Positions 56,839-63,572 of a stretch of 64,000 nucleotides of DNA are shown one piece after another; within the stretch, counting starts at the first letter, position 1; each line of letters begins with the position of its first letter. The stretch is from Salinirubrum litoreum. Lineage in GTDB: Archaea > Halobacteriota > Halobacteria > Halobacteriales > Haloferacaceae. A model generated the notes under the pieces. It was not told where the DNA came from. It saw only the letters and a program-made list of their open reading frames with translations, and did not search any database. A program made the translations under genes and the position numbers. Location of the stretch: assembly GCF_020567425.1 (NCBI RefSeq), contig NZ_JAJCVJ010000002.1:1405068-1469067 (forward strand). The letters run 5' to 3'.

Positions 56839-57371
56839 GCTCGACCTCTGTCGTCTGTACTCGCTACGACTCGATCTAGCGCACGCCGCACGAGTCTGAT
56901 GTCACGCCGAACCGTCTGCCAGTCTCGCAGTGCCTCCCACCGCACTTCGGCATCGTCCGGCCCCGTCTGGGCAGTCACCGCGTCCGGACTCGGCACGCCG
57001 AACTCGGCCTGGTACTGCTCGTCGTCGGTTTGAAGCGACTCGAATCGCTCGCGTAGCGCCGACTCGGAGTGGTCCGTGGCGAGTGCTTCGATGCGCTTCC
57101 ACTCGAAGTACGACTCGTTCCGCCGATACTCGACCGGCCGCGTCCCCTGCTCGGTGGCGATGCCGAGTTCGACGAGTTGTGTGAGAACGCGACGCGCACC
57201 AGTCTCTGAACAATCCGCGCGTTCGGCTATCGTTGAGACGGGCGTAGGGGTTGTCGTCGTTGTGATGACGTCGTATACGCGTTCAAACACCGTCCGGTCG
57301 TCTGTCGCGTGCTCGGTCGACTCCGGTGGCGAGCGCTCTGGCATACCGCGGTGTTCGTCTTCGGGCGACAT
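56835..57371 (-). CDS. winged-helix regulator, partner of HYHPPP copy 1
   Basis: A 178-residue protein. Residues about 25-95 form a winged helix (TVFERVYDVITTTTTPTPVS, then ERADCSETGARRVLTQLVEL and GTRPVEYRRNESY). The C-terminal half is helical (EWKRIEALATDHSESALRER and AEFGVPSPDAV), as in the haloarchaeal DUF7342-type regulators. Its last four bases overlap the HYHPPP gene. The ATG at 57371 is preceded by ATATATTAC on the coding strand, a TATA-like box. Confidence 0.78.
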   Translation of the reverse strand: MSPEDEHRGMPERSPPESTEHATDDRTVFERVYDVITTTTTPTPVSTIAERADCSETGARRVLTQLVELGIATEQGTRPVEYRRNESYFEWKRIEALATDHSESALRERFESLQTDDEQYQAEFGVPSPDAVTAQTGPDDAEVRWEALRDWQTVRRDIRLVRRALDRVVASTDDRGRA

Positions 57372-57379
57372 ATACCCTC

Positions 57380-57590
57380 GTCCAAAGTAATATATCTGTG
57401 CTTATCCGGGTTCCCCACGATACCGATCCGGTCGTCGTCTTCGGTCGCCTCGACACCCGACGACGCCGTTCCCTCGTGAAACTGTTCGCGCTCGGCGTCC
57501 GACAGCGGGAACGGCGACTCTCGAAACGAGTCGATCCAGTAGTTGAGACTGATCTCCTCAATGCATACGATCTTCGAACCTCTTCGTAGT
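57380..57590 (-). pseudogene. coding-like remnant of unknown gene
   Basis: On the minus strand the frame reads IEEISLNYWIDSFRESPFPL, then SDAEREQFHEGTASSGVEAT and DRIGIVGNPDKHRYITLDEG, with haloarchaeal codon use. It has no credible start and runs into the promoter of the winged-helix gene. I do not recognise the family. It is probably the surviving piece of a gene lost in rearrangement. Confidence 0.45.
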
Positions 57591-57670
57591 CGACGTGATT
57601 TCTCCTTCGGCGCTTTCGAAGCTTTCACTCCTAACACTCTTTACAGCGGATGACGTACCCCGATTCAACG

Positions 57671-57991
57671 ATGTCCATCGACCGAGATACCTTCGATAAC
57701 ACGAGCGAAGACGACCTCGAAGAACTCTCCGTTCCGGATCAGGTCCTCGGGTTTCTCGCCGCCAACGAGGATCGGGCGTTCAAGGCTCGCGAAATCGCCT
57801 CTCAGATCGGCGTCGATGAGGGCGCGGTCAGCACCGCTCTCTCACGGTTGAAGGACCGTGGTCTGGTCGAACACAAGGCGACGTACTGGGCGGTGACTGA
57901 CGACGCCGAGCGACTCGACGGATACAGCGGGTACGAACGTGCGACCGCCCTGTTCAACCAGCAACTCGGTACAGAGAACAAGGAGTCGTGA
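57671..57991 (+). CDS. winged-helix antitoxin-like protein, paralogue 3
   Basis: A 106-residue protein beginning MSIDRDTFDNTSEDDLEELS, with VLGFLAANEDRAFKAREIAS and VDEGAVSTALSRLKDRGLVE then HKATYWAV, closely similar to the proteins at 53693 and 54635. Starts at 57650 or 57671 are both possible. Its stop lies at the right end of tnpB element 2; a toxin gene, present in the homologous place downstream of paralogue 2, is absent. Confidence 0.8.
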   Translation: MSIDRDTFDNTSEDDLEELSVPDQVLGFLAANEDRAFKAREIASQIGVDEGAVSTALSRLKDRGLVEHKATYWAVTDDAERLDGYSGYERATALFNQQLGTENKES

Positions 57992-58041
57992 CATCCTCCC
58001 CGCCGTGAACGACGGGGCTTCCCACACGGTGGGAATGCCAG

Positions 58042-59316
58042 TCAGTCGTCGTTGGCAGTGGGTTCCGACTCTTGAAACGGTGTGAGTGTCATTTGCGAGG
58101 GTGTCCCGCTCTGCTCACACTGAGTCGTGGCCGTGTCACTACGGCTCCCGTCCTGTGGCGAGTCATCGCCTACCTGTTTCACTGGTAGGCTCTCTCCCCA
58201 CGGGTCTACGCGCCGTGCGATGTTCGCACTCGCGTTAATATCCGCTTGAAACGTTGAAACGTGGCACTCAGGATTCTTGCACTTGAACTCAGCCTGTCGG
58301 GGTCGATACCCCACGTGCTTGCACGAATGACACGTCTTCGAGGTATACTGCGGGTGGACGTACCGGACTGGAATCCCGGCGTCCTTCGCCTTGTCTTCGA
58401 TTCGACCCTGCAAGCGAGCGAACGCCCACGAGTGTAGGCGTCGGTTCATGTACTTCCCGTAGTCTAACGACTCGCGGATGTACGCCAAGTCCTCCATTAC
58501 CATAACAGGGGTATCGAATTGTTTAGCGTACTCCACAGACTCACGAGATGCCTTCTCGATAATGTCTGTGAGTCGGTTCTGGTAGTACGAGAATCGCTCC
58601 TCGATACGCCACTCAGAAGCGTCTCGCTCTTGGAGTCGCTTGAGCGTCGTAAACATCTCTTTGCGGATTCGCTTGGCTTTTTGCCCGTTGATTAACAGTG
58701 GTTTCGTGGGAGTGTCGTGTTGGAGGGCACAGCCCGTGACCAACATCGACTCGCCAATATCGAACCCAATCCGAGTCGGATTCTCGGGTAGTTCTGAGGT
58801 GTCCGTGATTTCGTATTCGACGGTAACGTGGAGCGTCCACGTCTTCCGGTGTCTCTGCAAGCGAAGTTCGCCTACTTTGGTACTCGATTCCTCATTGAGA
58901 AGGTCGTCCCACAGCCCCTCCTGTTCAGGATTCAGTCGGAGTGGAATCCAGAAGTTGGTTCCACGACCGGGTTGCGGAACGTTCCAACAGATTTCGTACT
59001 CTCGCTCGGAGTCACGGTCGAACTTCCCGGCCCGATTCACGAAGCGGAGTGGGTGTTCGTCGTCTAACTCGTTGGCGTTGTACGTGTTGTGGAGTTTTGG
59101 GACGTAGGATTTGAGGGCGTCTTTCGCTTGGTACGGCAGGGTGTACGGAGTCACCACGTCGTTCGTGGCACTCATCGTCGTACAGTCTTGCTCGAAGGCG
59201 TCGTTGAGTGCGTCTCGGTATTCAGACAGCGTTTGCTGGAGGCGTTGCTCTTTGCACCGAGTTGGTGGTGCGAGCGTGGCTTCCAGCGTCTTATTCGCCG
59301 TCTGCGTCGTTGACAT
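58042..59316 (-). CDS. tnpB: TnpB, RNA-guided nuclease of element 2
   Basis: A 424-residue TnpB with intact RuvC residues Asp186 (RIGFDIGESMLV), Glu275 (MVMEDLAYIRES) and Asp359 (FQADINASAN). The zinc finger is Cys329, Cys332, Cys346 and Cys351. It differs strongly from the TnpB of element 1, so the two belong to different subgroups. No frameshift is seen. The ATG at 59316 overlaps the small upstream gene by 26 bases. Confidence 0.95.
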   Translation of the reverse strand: MSTTQTANKTLEATLAPPTRCKEQRLQQTLSEYRDALNDAFEQDCTTMSATNDVVTPYTLPYQAKDALKSYVPKLHNTYNANELDDEHPLRFVNRAGKFDRDSEREYEICWNVPQPGRGTNFWIPLRLNPEQEGLWDDLLNEESSTKVGELRLQRHRKTWTLHVTVEYEITDTSELPENPTRIGFDIGESMLVTGCALQHDTPTKPLLINGQKAKRIRKEMFTTLKRLQERDASEWRIEERFSYYQNRLTDIIEKASRESVEYAKQFDTPVMVMEDLAYIRESLDYGKYMNRRLHSWAFARLQGRIEDKAKDAGIPVRYVHPQYTSKTCHSCKHVGYRPRQAEFKCKNPECHVSTFQADINASANIARRVDPWGESLPVKQVGDDSPQDGSRSDTATTQCEQSGTPSQMTLTPFQESEPTANDD

Positions 59317-59452
59317 CGTAGCCTTCGGATTCGAGTGCTTTGCAGAGGAGTTCGGCGTACGCTCTCGGGTGGCGTAGTCCGTGGTCGCGGGCGTATTCCT
59401 TCACGGCTTCGTGAAGTGGCCCGCCTCGCTCCATATCGAAGTCGGCTCTCAT
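59291..59452 (-). CDS. small 53-residue gene overlapping tnpB start
   Basis: From ATG 59452 the frame reads MRADFDMERGGPLHEAVKEY and ARDHGLRHPRAYAELLCKAL to a TAA at 59293-59291, inside the tnpB coding start. It is acidic/helical with codon use typical of haloarchaea; the helical pattern is compatible with a small ribbon-helix-helix or adaptor protein. It is part of the element and probably co-expressed with tnpB by translational coupling. I do not recognise the family. Confidence 0.6.
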   Translation of the reverse strand: MRADFDMERGGPLHEAVKEYARDHGLRHPRAYAELLCKALESEGYDVNDADGE

Positions 59453-59613
59453 CCATCAAAACGTAAGAAGTAGCGTAAGTTAAAGGTAGCGGTCGGCATT
59501 CGGGCCGAGTATCAGAACGAGGTTAGTTCAGTAGTTGTCGGATTCCCTCCCGGCCTGAAGGCCGGGATTCCCTCCTTGTATGAAGATGGCCTTTCGACCG
59601 GACTCGAAACGTC

Positions 59614-60558
59614 TCAGCCGCTCGTTCGTGCCTCCCGCTCCCCACAGAGCGTTTCGAGGTCGTAGTATCGCTTCCGAAGCGTCACCACCGTCACGCCGGC
59701 CGCCTCAGCGACCTCAGGCTGTGTGTGCCCACAGAGTTGTTCGATCCCCGCGAGATACAACGCACCCCCGGCCACGCCAGCAGGGTTCTTCCCGGTAGTG
59801 ATGTCCGAGTCGAGCGCGAGTGCGACGAGCTCCCCGGCTCTGCGTCGCACGGCAGGTGGCACGTCGAACTGGCTCGCCAGTCTCGAGAGATACAGATGCG
59901 GGCTGACCGGTTCGACGGCGAGACCGAGTTCGACGTTCAGGACGCGGTAACTGACTCGCACGTCATGTACAGTCACTGAAGACCCAGCCGCGATTTCCTC
60001 AGTCGTTCGGAGCACGTCCTGTCGACGACAGGCTGCATACACCGCCCCCGCGACCAGTCCGTCGATCGTCCGCCCATGCATGAGGTTCTCGCGATACGCA
60101 CGACGGTACAGCACACTCGCTTCTTCGTGGACCGACGTCGACAACTCCAGTGCGGAAACGAGTCGTGCCATCTCCGAGAGTGCCCGGAGCAGGTTCTGCT
60201 CGCGTTTCGAACCAGCGACCGCTCGACGGTCGTGTGTCCGCATCCGGGCGATCCGCCGCCGCTTGCCCGAAGAAAGGGGGGTACCGTGAGTATCCCCACC
60301 CCAACCGATCCGACTGGACACGCCCCGGTCGAACAGCGCAGGCGTGGTCGGCGCGCCGACACGGGAGCGTCCGCGAGTTTCTTCGGCGTCGAACGCCCGC
60401 CACTCTGCACCCCGATCGAGAAAATCTTCGGCGAGCACGAGGCCACACCCAGTGCAGATCGTCTCACCACGCTCTGTGGCTGTTGGCCCCGCACACTCCG
60501 GACAGTCGCCGGTCGGTACCTCTCCGTTTCGTACATCTATCGATAGGTTCGTCGTCAT
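59614..60558 (-). CDS. tfb: transcription initiation factor TFB
   Basis: A 314-residue TFB. The N-terminal zinc ribbon is CPECAGPTATERGETICTGC (Cys-x2-Cys...Cys-x2-Cys), followed by the B-finger/linker (RGRSRVGAPTTPALFDRGVS) and two cyclin folds (about 110-200 and 205-305, with TQPEVAEAAGVTVVTLRKRY as the DNA-contacting helix). It recruits RNA polymerase to TBP-bound promoters. Haloarchaea carry several TFBs; one in an accessory island may act as an element-specific regulator. ATG 60558 follows the GCACC-loop hairpin; the frame open to 60594 runs through it. Confidence 0.92.
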   Translation of the reverse strand: MTTNLSIDVRNGEVPTGDCPECAGPTATERGETICTGCGLVLAEDFLDRGAEWRAFDAEETRGRSRVGAPTTPALFDRGVSSRIGWGGDTHGTPLSSGKRRRIARMRTHDRRAVAGSKREQNLLRALSEMARLVSALELSTSVHEEASVLYRRAYRENLMHGRTIDGLVAGAVYAACRRQDVLRTTEEIAAGSSVTVHDVRVSYRVLNVELGLAVEPVSPHLYLSRLASQFDVPPAVRRRAGELVALALDSDITTGKNPAGVAGGALYLAGIEQLCGHTQPEVAEAAGVTVVTLRKRYYDLETLCGEREARTSG

Positions 60559-60584
60559 CGGTCTACTCGGGACCTCACGTGGGA

Positions 60585-60606
60585 GGCCCCGCACCCGCAG
60601 GGGGCC
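60585..60606 (-). promoter_or_regulatory. upstream hairpin of the GCACC-loop family (copy 5)
   Basis: On the + strand, GGCCCC pairs with GGGGCC around the loop GCACCCGCAG. It lies 26 bases from the TFB ATG at 60558. CAAGAAAATC beyond it is T-rich on the coding strand. Confidence 0.6.
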
Positions 60607-60814
60607 AAGAAAATCCGAGTCGTCGGCCGTTCGCTCGGGCTACGATCGGAGACGACGTCACAGAAATTCGCGACGGTTCAGTTCGAGTGGGGTTCACGTC
60701 GATCCGAACGATGGCGAGAAAGCGAGCCACACAGGATAACGCAGTCCTCGACCCTCTGTGCCCGCTGTTGACCAGAGACGGTAAGGAGTACGAACGAGAC
60801 CCGATGTATCGGCC

Positions 60815-60847
60815 ACGTTCAACTGAAATCCAGAACAGGTTGAACGT
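60815..60847. repeat. perfect 9-bp inverted repeat
   Basis: ACGTTCAAC (60815-60823) and GTTGAACGT (60839-60847) are perfect reverse complements separated by 15 bases. It lies just beyond the stop of the frameshifted leftward frame at 60857 and could be a terminator-like structure, an operator, or the end of a lost insertion element. The 3' strand is not followed by a clear T-run. Confidence 0.45.
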
Positions 60848-60856
60848 AAGCCGTCT

Positions 60857-61082
60857 TCAGTCGCTGTAATTCAACTTATGACGGCTGGATTCGAACGCGG
60901 AAGCCTCACTGTCGTACTCATTAAATCGCTCCATCAGGAACTGCTCGAAGCCGGTTCATCGACTTGCTCGTCTCGTCGCCCCTGACCACTGGTTCGACAG
61001 GAGTAGCTGACCTCCCGATAACCGTCCCAAGTGGCAGCGACACGAGCAAGTCGGAGACAGACGCCGAGGCTCGCCTTGTCAC
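60857..61082 (-). pseudogene. frameshifted small gene downstream of the membrane protein
   Basis: From GTG 61082, three bases after the membrane protein's stop, the minus frame reads VTRRASASVSDLLVSLPLGT and TPVEPVVRGDETSKSMNR; a coding-like continuation, FEQFLMERFNEYDSEASAFE to SSRHKLNYSD and TGA at 60857, is in the neighbouring frame. One extra base near 60955 explains both. No domain is recognised. It may be an intact gene with a sequencing error, or a decaying one. Confidence 0.4.
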
Positions 61083-61085
61083 CGC

Positions 61086-61508
61086 TCAGAATGGGATCAG
61101 ATTGATACACCCTGTGGAGGGAAGCTTGAGCAGACGACCCACCACGACGAGCAGCGGACCCCCGATAATGAGGAGTGCGGCGCTCCTGTAGGCGACCCGT
61201 TTGTGCTGGTCGACCTGCTGGCGACCCACCGGACCGATCTCAACCATCCCGAGCAGCGCAGTGGCGAGATAGACGATGACTGCGATCGAGATGCCGACAC
61301 CGACGAGCAACACGATCGCTCCCTCGATCAGTCCAGGCGGTATACTCAATGCCTCCTGACAGATGGCACGCTGTGCCGTCACCGGCTGAGAGAGCACCGC
61401 CGATCCGGTGGTAAGTATGCCGACCCGTCGAGCTAACCGGCAGCCTCCGTGGGTCGCGTCTCGGTCGGCAGCTGTGCCACCCTCTACAGGGACGTCCTGT
61501 GACTGCAT
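61086..61508 (-). CDS. small membrane protein, VirB2/TrbC-like layout
   Basis: A 140-residue protein from ATG 61508 (MQSQDVPVEGGTAADRDATH). After a signal-like segment come two hydrophobic helices, LIEGAIVLLVGVGISIAVIV and SAALLIIGGPLLVVVGRLL, with a basic loop between, ending CINLIPF. The layout (cleavable N-terminus, two helices, short basic loop) resembles pilin-like subunits of conjugation systems and small proteins of haloarchaeal plasmid clusters; this is inference. Homologues downstream or upstream in the window are absent. Confidence 0.6.
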   Translation of the reverse strand: MQSQDVPVEGGTAADRDATHGGCRLARRVGILTTGSAVLSQPVTAQRAICQEALSIPPGLIEGAIVLLVGVGISIAVIVYLATALLGMVEIGPVGRQQVDQHKRVAYRSAALLIIGGPLLVVVGRLLKLPSTGCINLIPF

Positions 61509-61713
61509 GTCTCTTCTCGCATCCTGACTCGCCGACAGGCGGAGCCTCGGGTCGTCACCACACGATGAAGCACGAGTTGACACTGCACGATATAGAGATT
61601 TGTGGAAACAATGTGGGGTATCTCGGCGAATAGTTTTCCAAATGTTAATTTCTTGTGTATTCGTACTGCGGAAACAGCTATCTTGGATACCGCGAACAGA
61701 GAGCCGATCACCA

Positions 61714-62694
61714 ATGTTCGACTCGCTACTCGAACGCATCCAGATCCCCGACGGGTACGCTCAAGACGTCGATAGCTACACGGATCTCTTACTCGAGAGT
61801 CCCGACATCGCCGATCGCGTCTTGCTGTGGAACGAGAGCCCGGTCGTCATCCTTCCGTGTTACTATCCGGTATGGCCCGAAGAGCGAGCCCCGCTGTTCA
61901 AGTACAGCTACGTCTCAGACATCCCGACGGATCTCAGCTCGATCCGAACCGTCCTCGAACAGGCCGAAACGTACCTCTCACCCCGTGATGAAACACTGTT
62001 CATCTACGGGATTCGGTTCGGGAACGTCCAACTCGTCTCGAACACACCCGGCCGCTTCCTCGCGGATATCGAGAAACTCGACGCTTACCGAGAGCGCCTC
62101 ACAGAAGACACCGACGTAACAGTCCCTCGTGGTGTCTCTTCGCGGAGTGCTGCAGCATCAGGACTGTGGCCGACCGAAGACGGGTGGTTGTACGTAGAAG
62201 GGAAGGCGTTCGGCGCGGATTATGTCCACTGGACGGTCGGACTTTTACGGATGTACGACCCGTGGGATACGGCCCCGATCGAGGCGTTCTACGAGTCGAT
62301 CACCGACCGACCACCAGGGCGCGATTCGTTCTGGCCACTCAGAGCGGTCAGGGCGACAGCGAGTACACTCGGACCACCGGTCCCGTTCTCCGAGTCGCTA
62401 GCTGGTCGCTTCACCGACGTCTTCGGAGATACATCGGCGTTCCGGCTCGCACCAAATCCTCTGTACAACCGAGCAGAGACCGTGTACGGATCAGAGTCGC
62501 CACTCGGACACTCGGATGCTGGACACCACCTTGCGGCTCCCCTGTTCGAGCTCCCGATGCTGGTGTACAGAAACGAGAATACGAGCTGGATACCAGACGC
62601 CGAGTATTCCGCTCAGAGCATCACCGCTGTCAGCCCGCCGAATCAAAACACGCTGTTCGTCATGGCGACACTCAAGCGAGGTCGTGCCTACTGA
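61714..62694 (+). CDS. hypothetical protein, 326 residues
   Basis: Not recognised. From ATG 61714 it reads MFDSLLERIQIPDGYAQDVD, with DRVLLWNESPVVILPCYYPV and later LFIYGIRFGNVQLVSNTPGR. It is soluble, acidic, with no signal peptide or cysteine-rich motif. The codon use is typical of the genome. It is divergent from the membrane protein at 61508 across about 200 A+T-richer bases. It may belong to the plasmid-like module. Confidence 0.7.
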   Translation: MFDSLLERIQIPDGYAQDVDSYTDLLLESPDIADRVLLWNESPVVILPCYYPVWPEERAPLFKYSYVSDIPTDLSSIRTVLEQAETYLSPRDETLFIYGIRFGNVQLVSNTPGRFLADIEKLDAYRERLTEDTDVTVPRGVSSRSAAASGLWPTEDGWLYVEGKAFGADYVHWTVGLLRMYDPWDTAPIEAFYESITDRPPGRDSFWPLRAVRATASTLGPPVPFSESLAGRFTDVFGDTSAFRLAPNPLYNRAETVYGSESPLGHSDAGHHLAAPLFELPMLVYRNENTSWIPDAEYSAQSITAVSPPNQNTLFVMATLKRGRAY

Positions 62695-63210
62695 GCGTGA
62701 CCCAGACTGCTGGCGTGGAGTCGACTCAGCCGTGAGTTTCGGTGCCGAACAGAACTCCACCTGCTGTGTGCTGTGCGTTGCACGCTTGATGCGGGCTGAC
62801 GACGTTGTGCTTTCTGGAATAACTGGAAACGACGCGTCCGAAAAGTGGAATGTCCACAGTTCCGACCTCTGTGAAGCTGCGTCGAACCAGTCCGTCTCGT
62901 CGGCGACACGGAGTGTCTCGACGTCTCCGACGGTGATAGCTAGCACCGTGACGTCGAGACCCTCGGCTATCGTGTGGCACCCTGGTCTCTTTCCACGCAT
63001 CGATTGGCGTGTCGGTCGACGTCGCACCGCCTTCTGTCGAGCACACCGGTGACCTGTGAGAACAGCTAAACTCAGTATACTGATCCCAAAAGTAATATTC
63101 TTGCACAATCGAGACCACGTGTACTCGATTGCCCACCCGCCGACCTGAACGAGCGCGTCAGCGAAGGGTGGAAAACAGACACCAGTTCAGCCGAGCGCGT
63201 CCGCACCGTC
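62695..63210. other. about 500-bp stretch with no supported gene except a possible wHTH N-terminus
   Basis: Open frames on both strands have unconvincing composition. From about 63132 the frame of the next gene already reads coding-like (PPADLNERVSEGWKTDTS), so the real gene may begin before 63211, but no start codon is clear. The bases 63060-63125 are A+T-richer and may hold its promoter. Confidence 0.5.
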
Positions 63211-63568
63211 ATGAGACGGACGTACGAGCCCCACTCGGTCGCCAGTATCGCCGAGCGTGCACGGACTGCAGAAACCACTGCACGCAAGCATCTGAAGATG
63301 CTCACCGAGGACGGCTTCGTCGAGGCGGTCTCGCCTCCCGACGAGCGGGGAACGTGGTACAGGCGTGCTCCCCGGTCGGTCGTGCTCGAACGCGCTCGAC
63401 AGCTTCTCGATACCGTCGACACCGAGATCGACGCTGCGGTGATCACACAGGCAGACGACGCGGCGAAACCTGACGCTCGCACGAGCAGCACCCGCGCTTG
63501 CAGACGCCACCGAGGCTGTCGAAGACGAGACCGGTGAGTACGGTGATCTCGACGGAGTTACCGGCTAA
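63211..63568 (+). pseudogene. winged-helix regulator, partner of HYHPPP copy 2, apparently frameshifted
   Basis: From ATG 63211 (MRRTYEPHSVASIAERARTA) the protein has a winged helix (AETTARKHLKMLTEDGFVEA, then GTWYRRAPRSVVLERARQLL). At about 63465-63480 this frame turns into low-quality sequence, whereas the +1 frame continues coding-like, LARAAPALADATEAVEDETG, to TAA at 63566-63568, five bases before the next ATG. A single-base indel is the simplest explanation; a sequencing error is possible. The partner follows, as in the pair at 56.4-57.4 kb. Confidence 0.6.
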
Positions 63569-63572
63569 AGTG

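Larger units (their letters stand above)
57991..59580 (-). mobile_element. IS200/IS605-group solo tnpB (IS1341-type) element 2
   Basis: The element is delimited by hairpins: right end 57998-58017 (CCCCGCCGTGAACGACGGGG) and left end 59549-59566 (CCCGGCCTGAAGGCCGGG), the latter flanked by ATTCCCTCCTTGTA, similar to element 1's CTTCCTCCTTGCAT, and preceded by the shared TTGTCGGATT. It carries tnpB and a small overlapping gene but no tnpA. The right end abuts the stop of an antitoxin-like gene. Boundaries are estimated. Confidence 0.8.

Noticed and set aside
60711-60869. 52-codon + strand ORF starting MARKRATQDN
   Set aside because: It overlaps the inverted repeat and the opposite coding-like frame, and has neutral, non-haloarchaeal composition.
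60870-60960. tRNA-like T-loop sequence (TTCGAA context)
   Set aside because: No acceptor or anticodon stems can be paired around it; the stretch reads as protein on the minus strand.
62491-63108. 205-codon minus-strand ORF
   Set aside because: It overlaps the 3' end of the supported gene at 61714-62694 and has no start context or recognisable fold; part of it is hydrophobic but not convincing.
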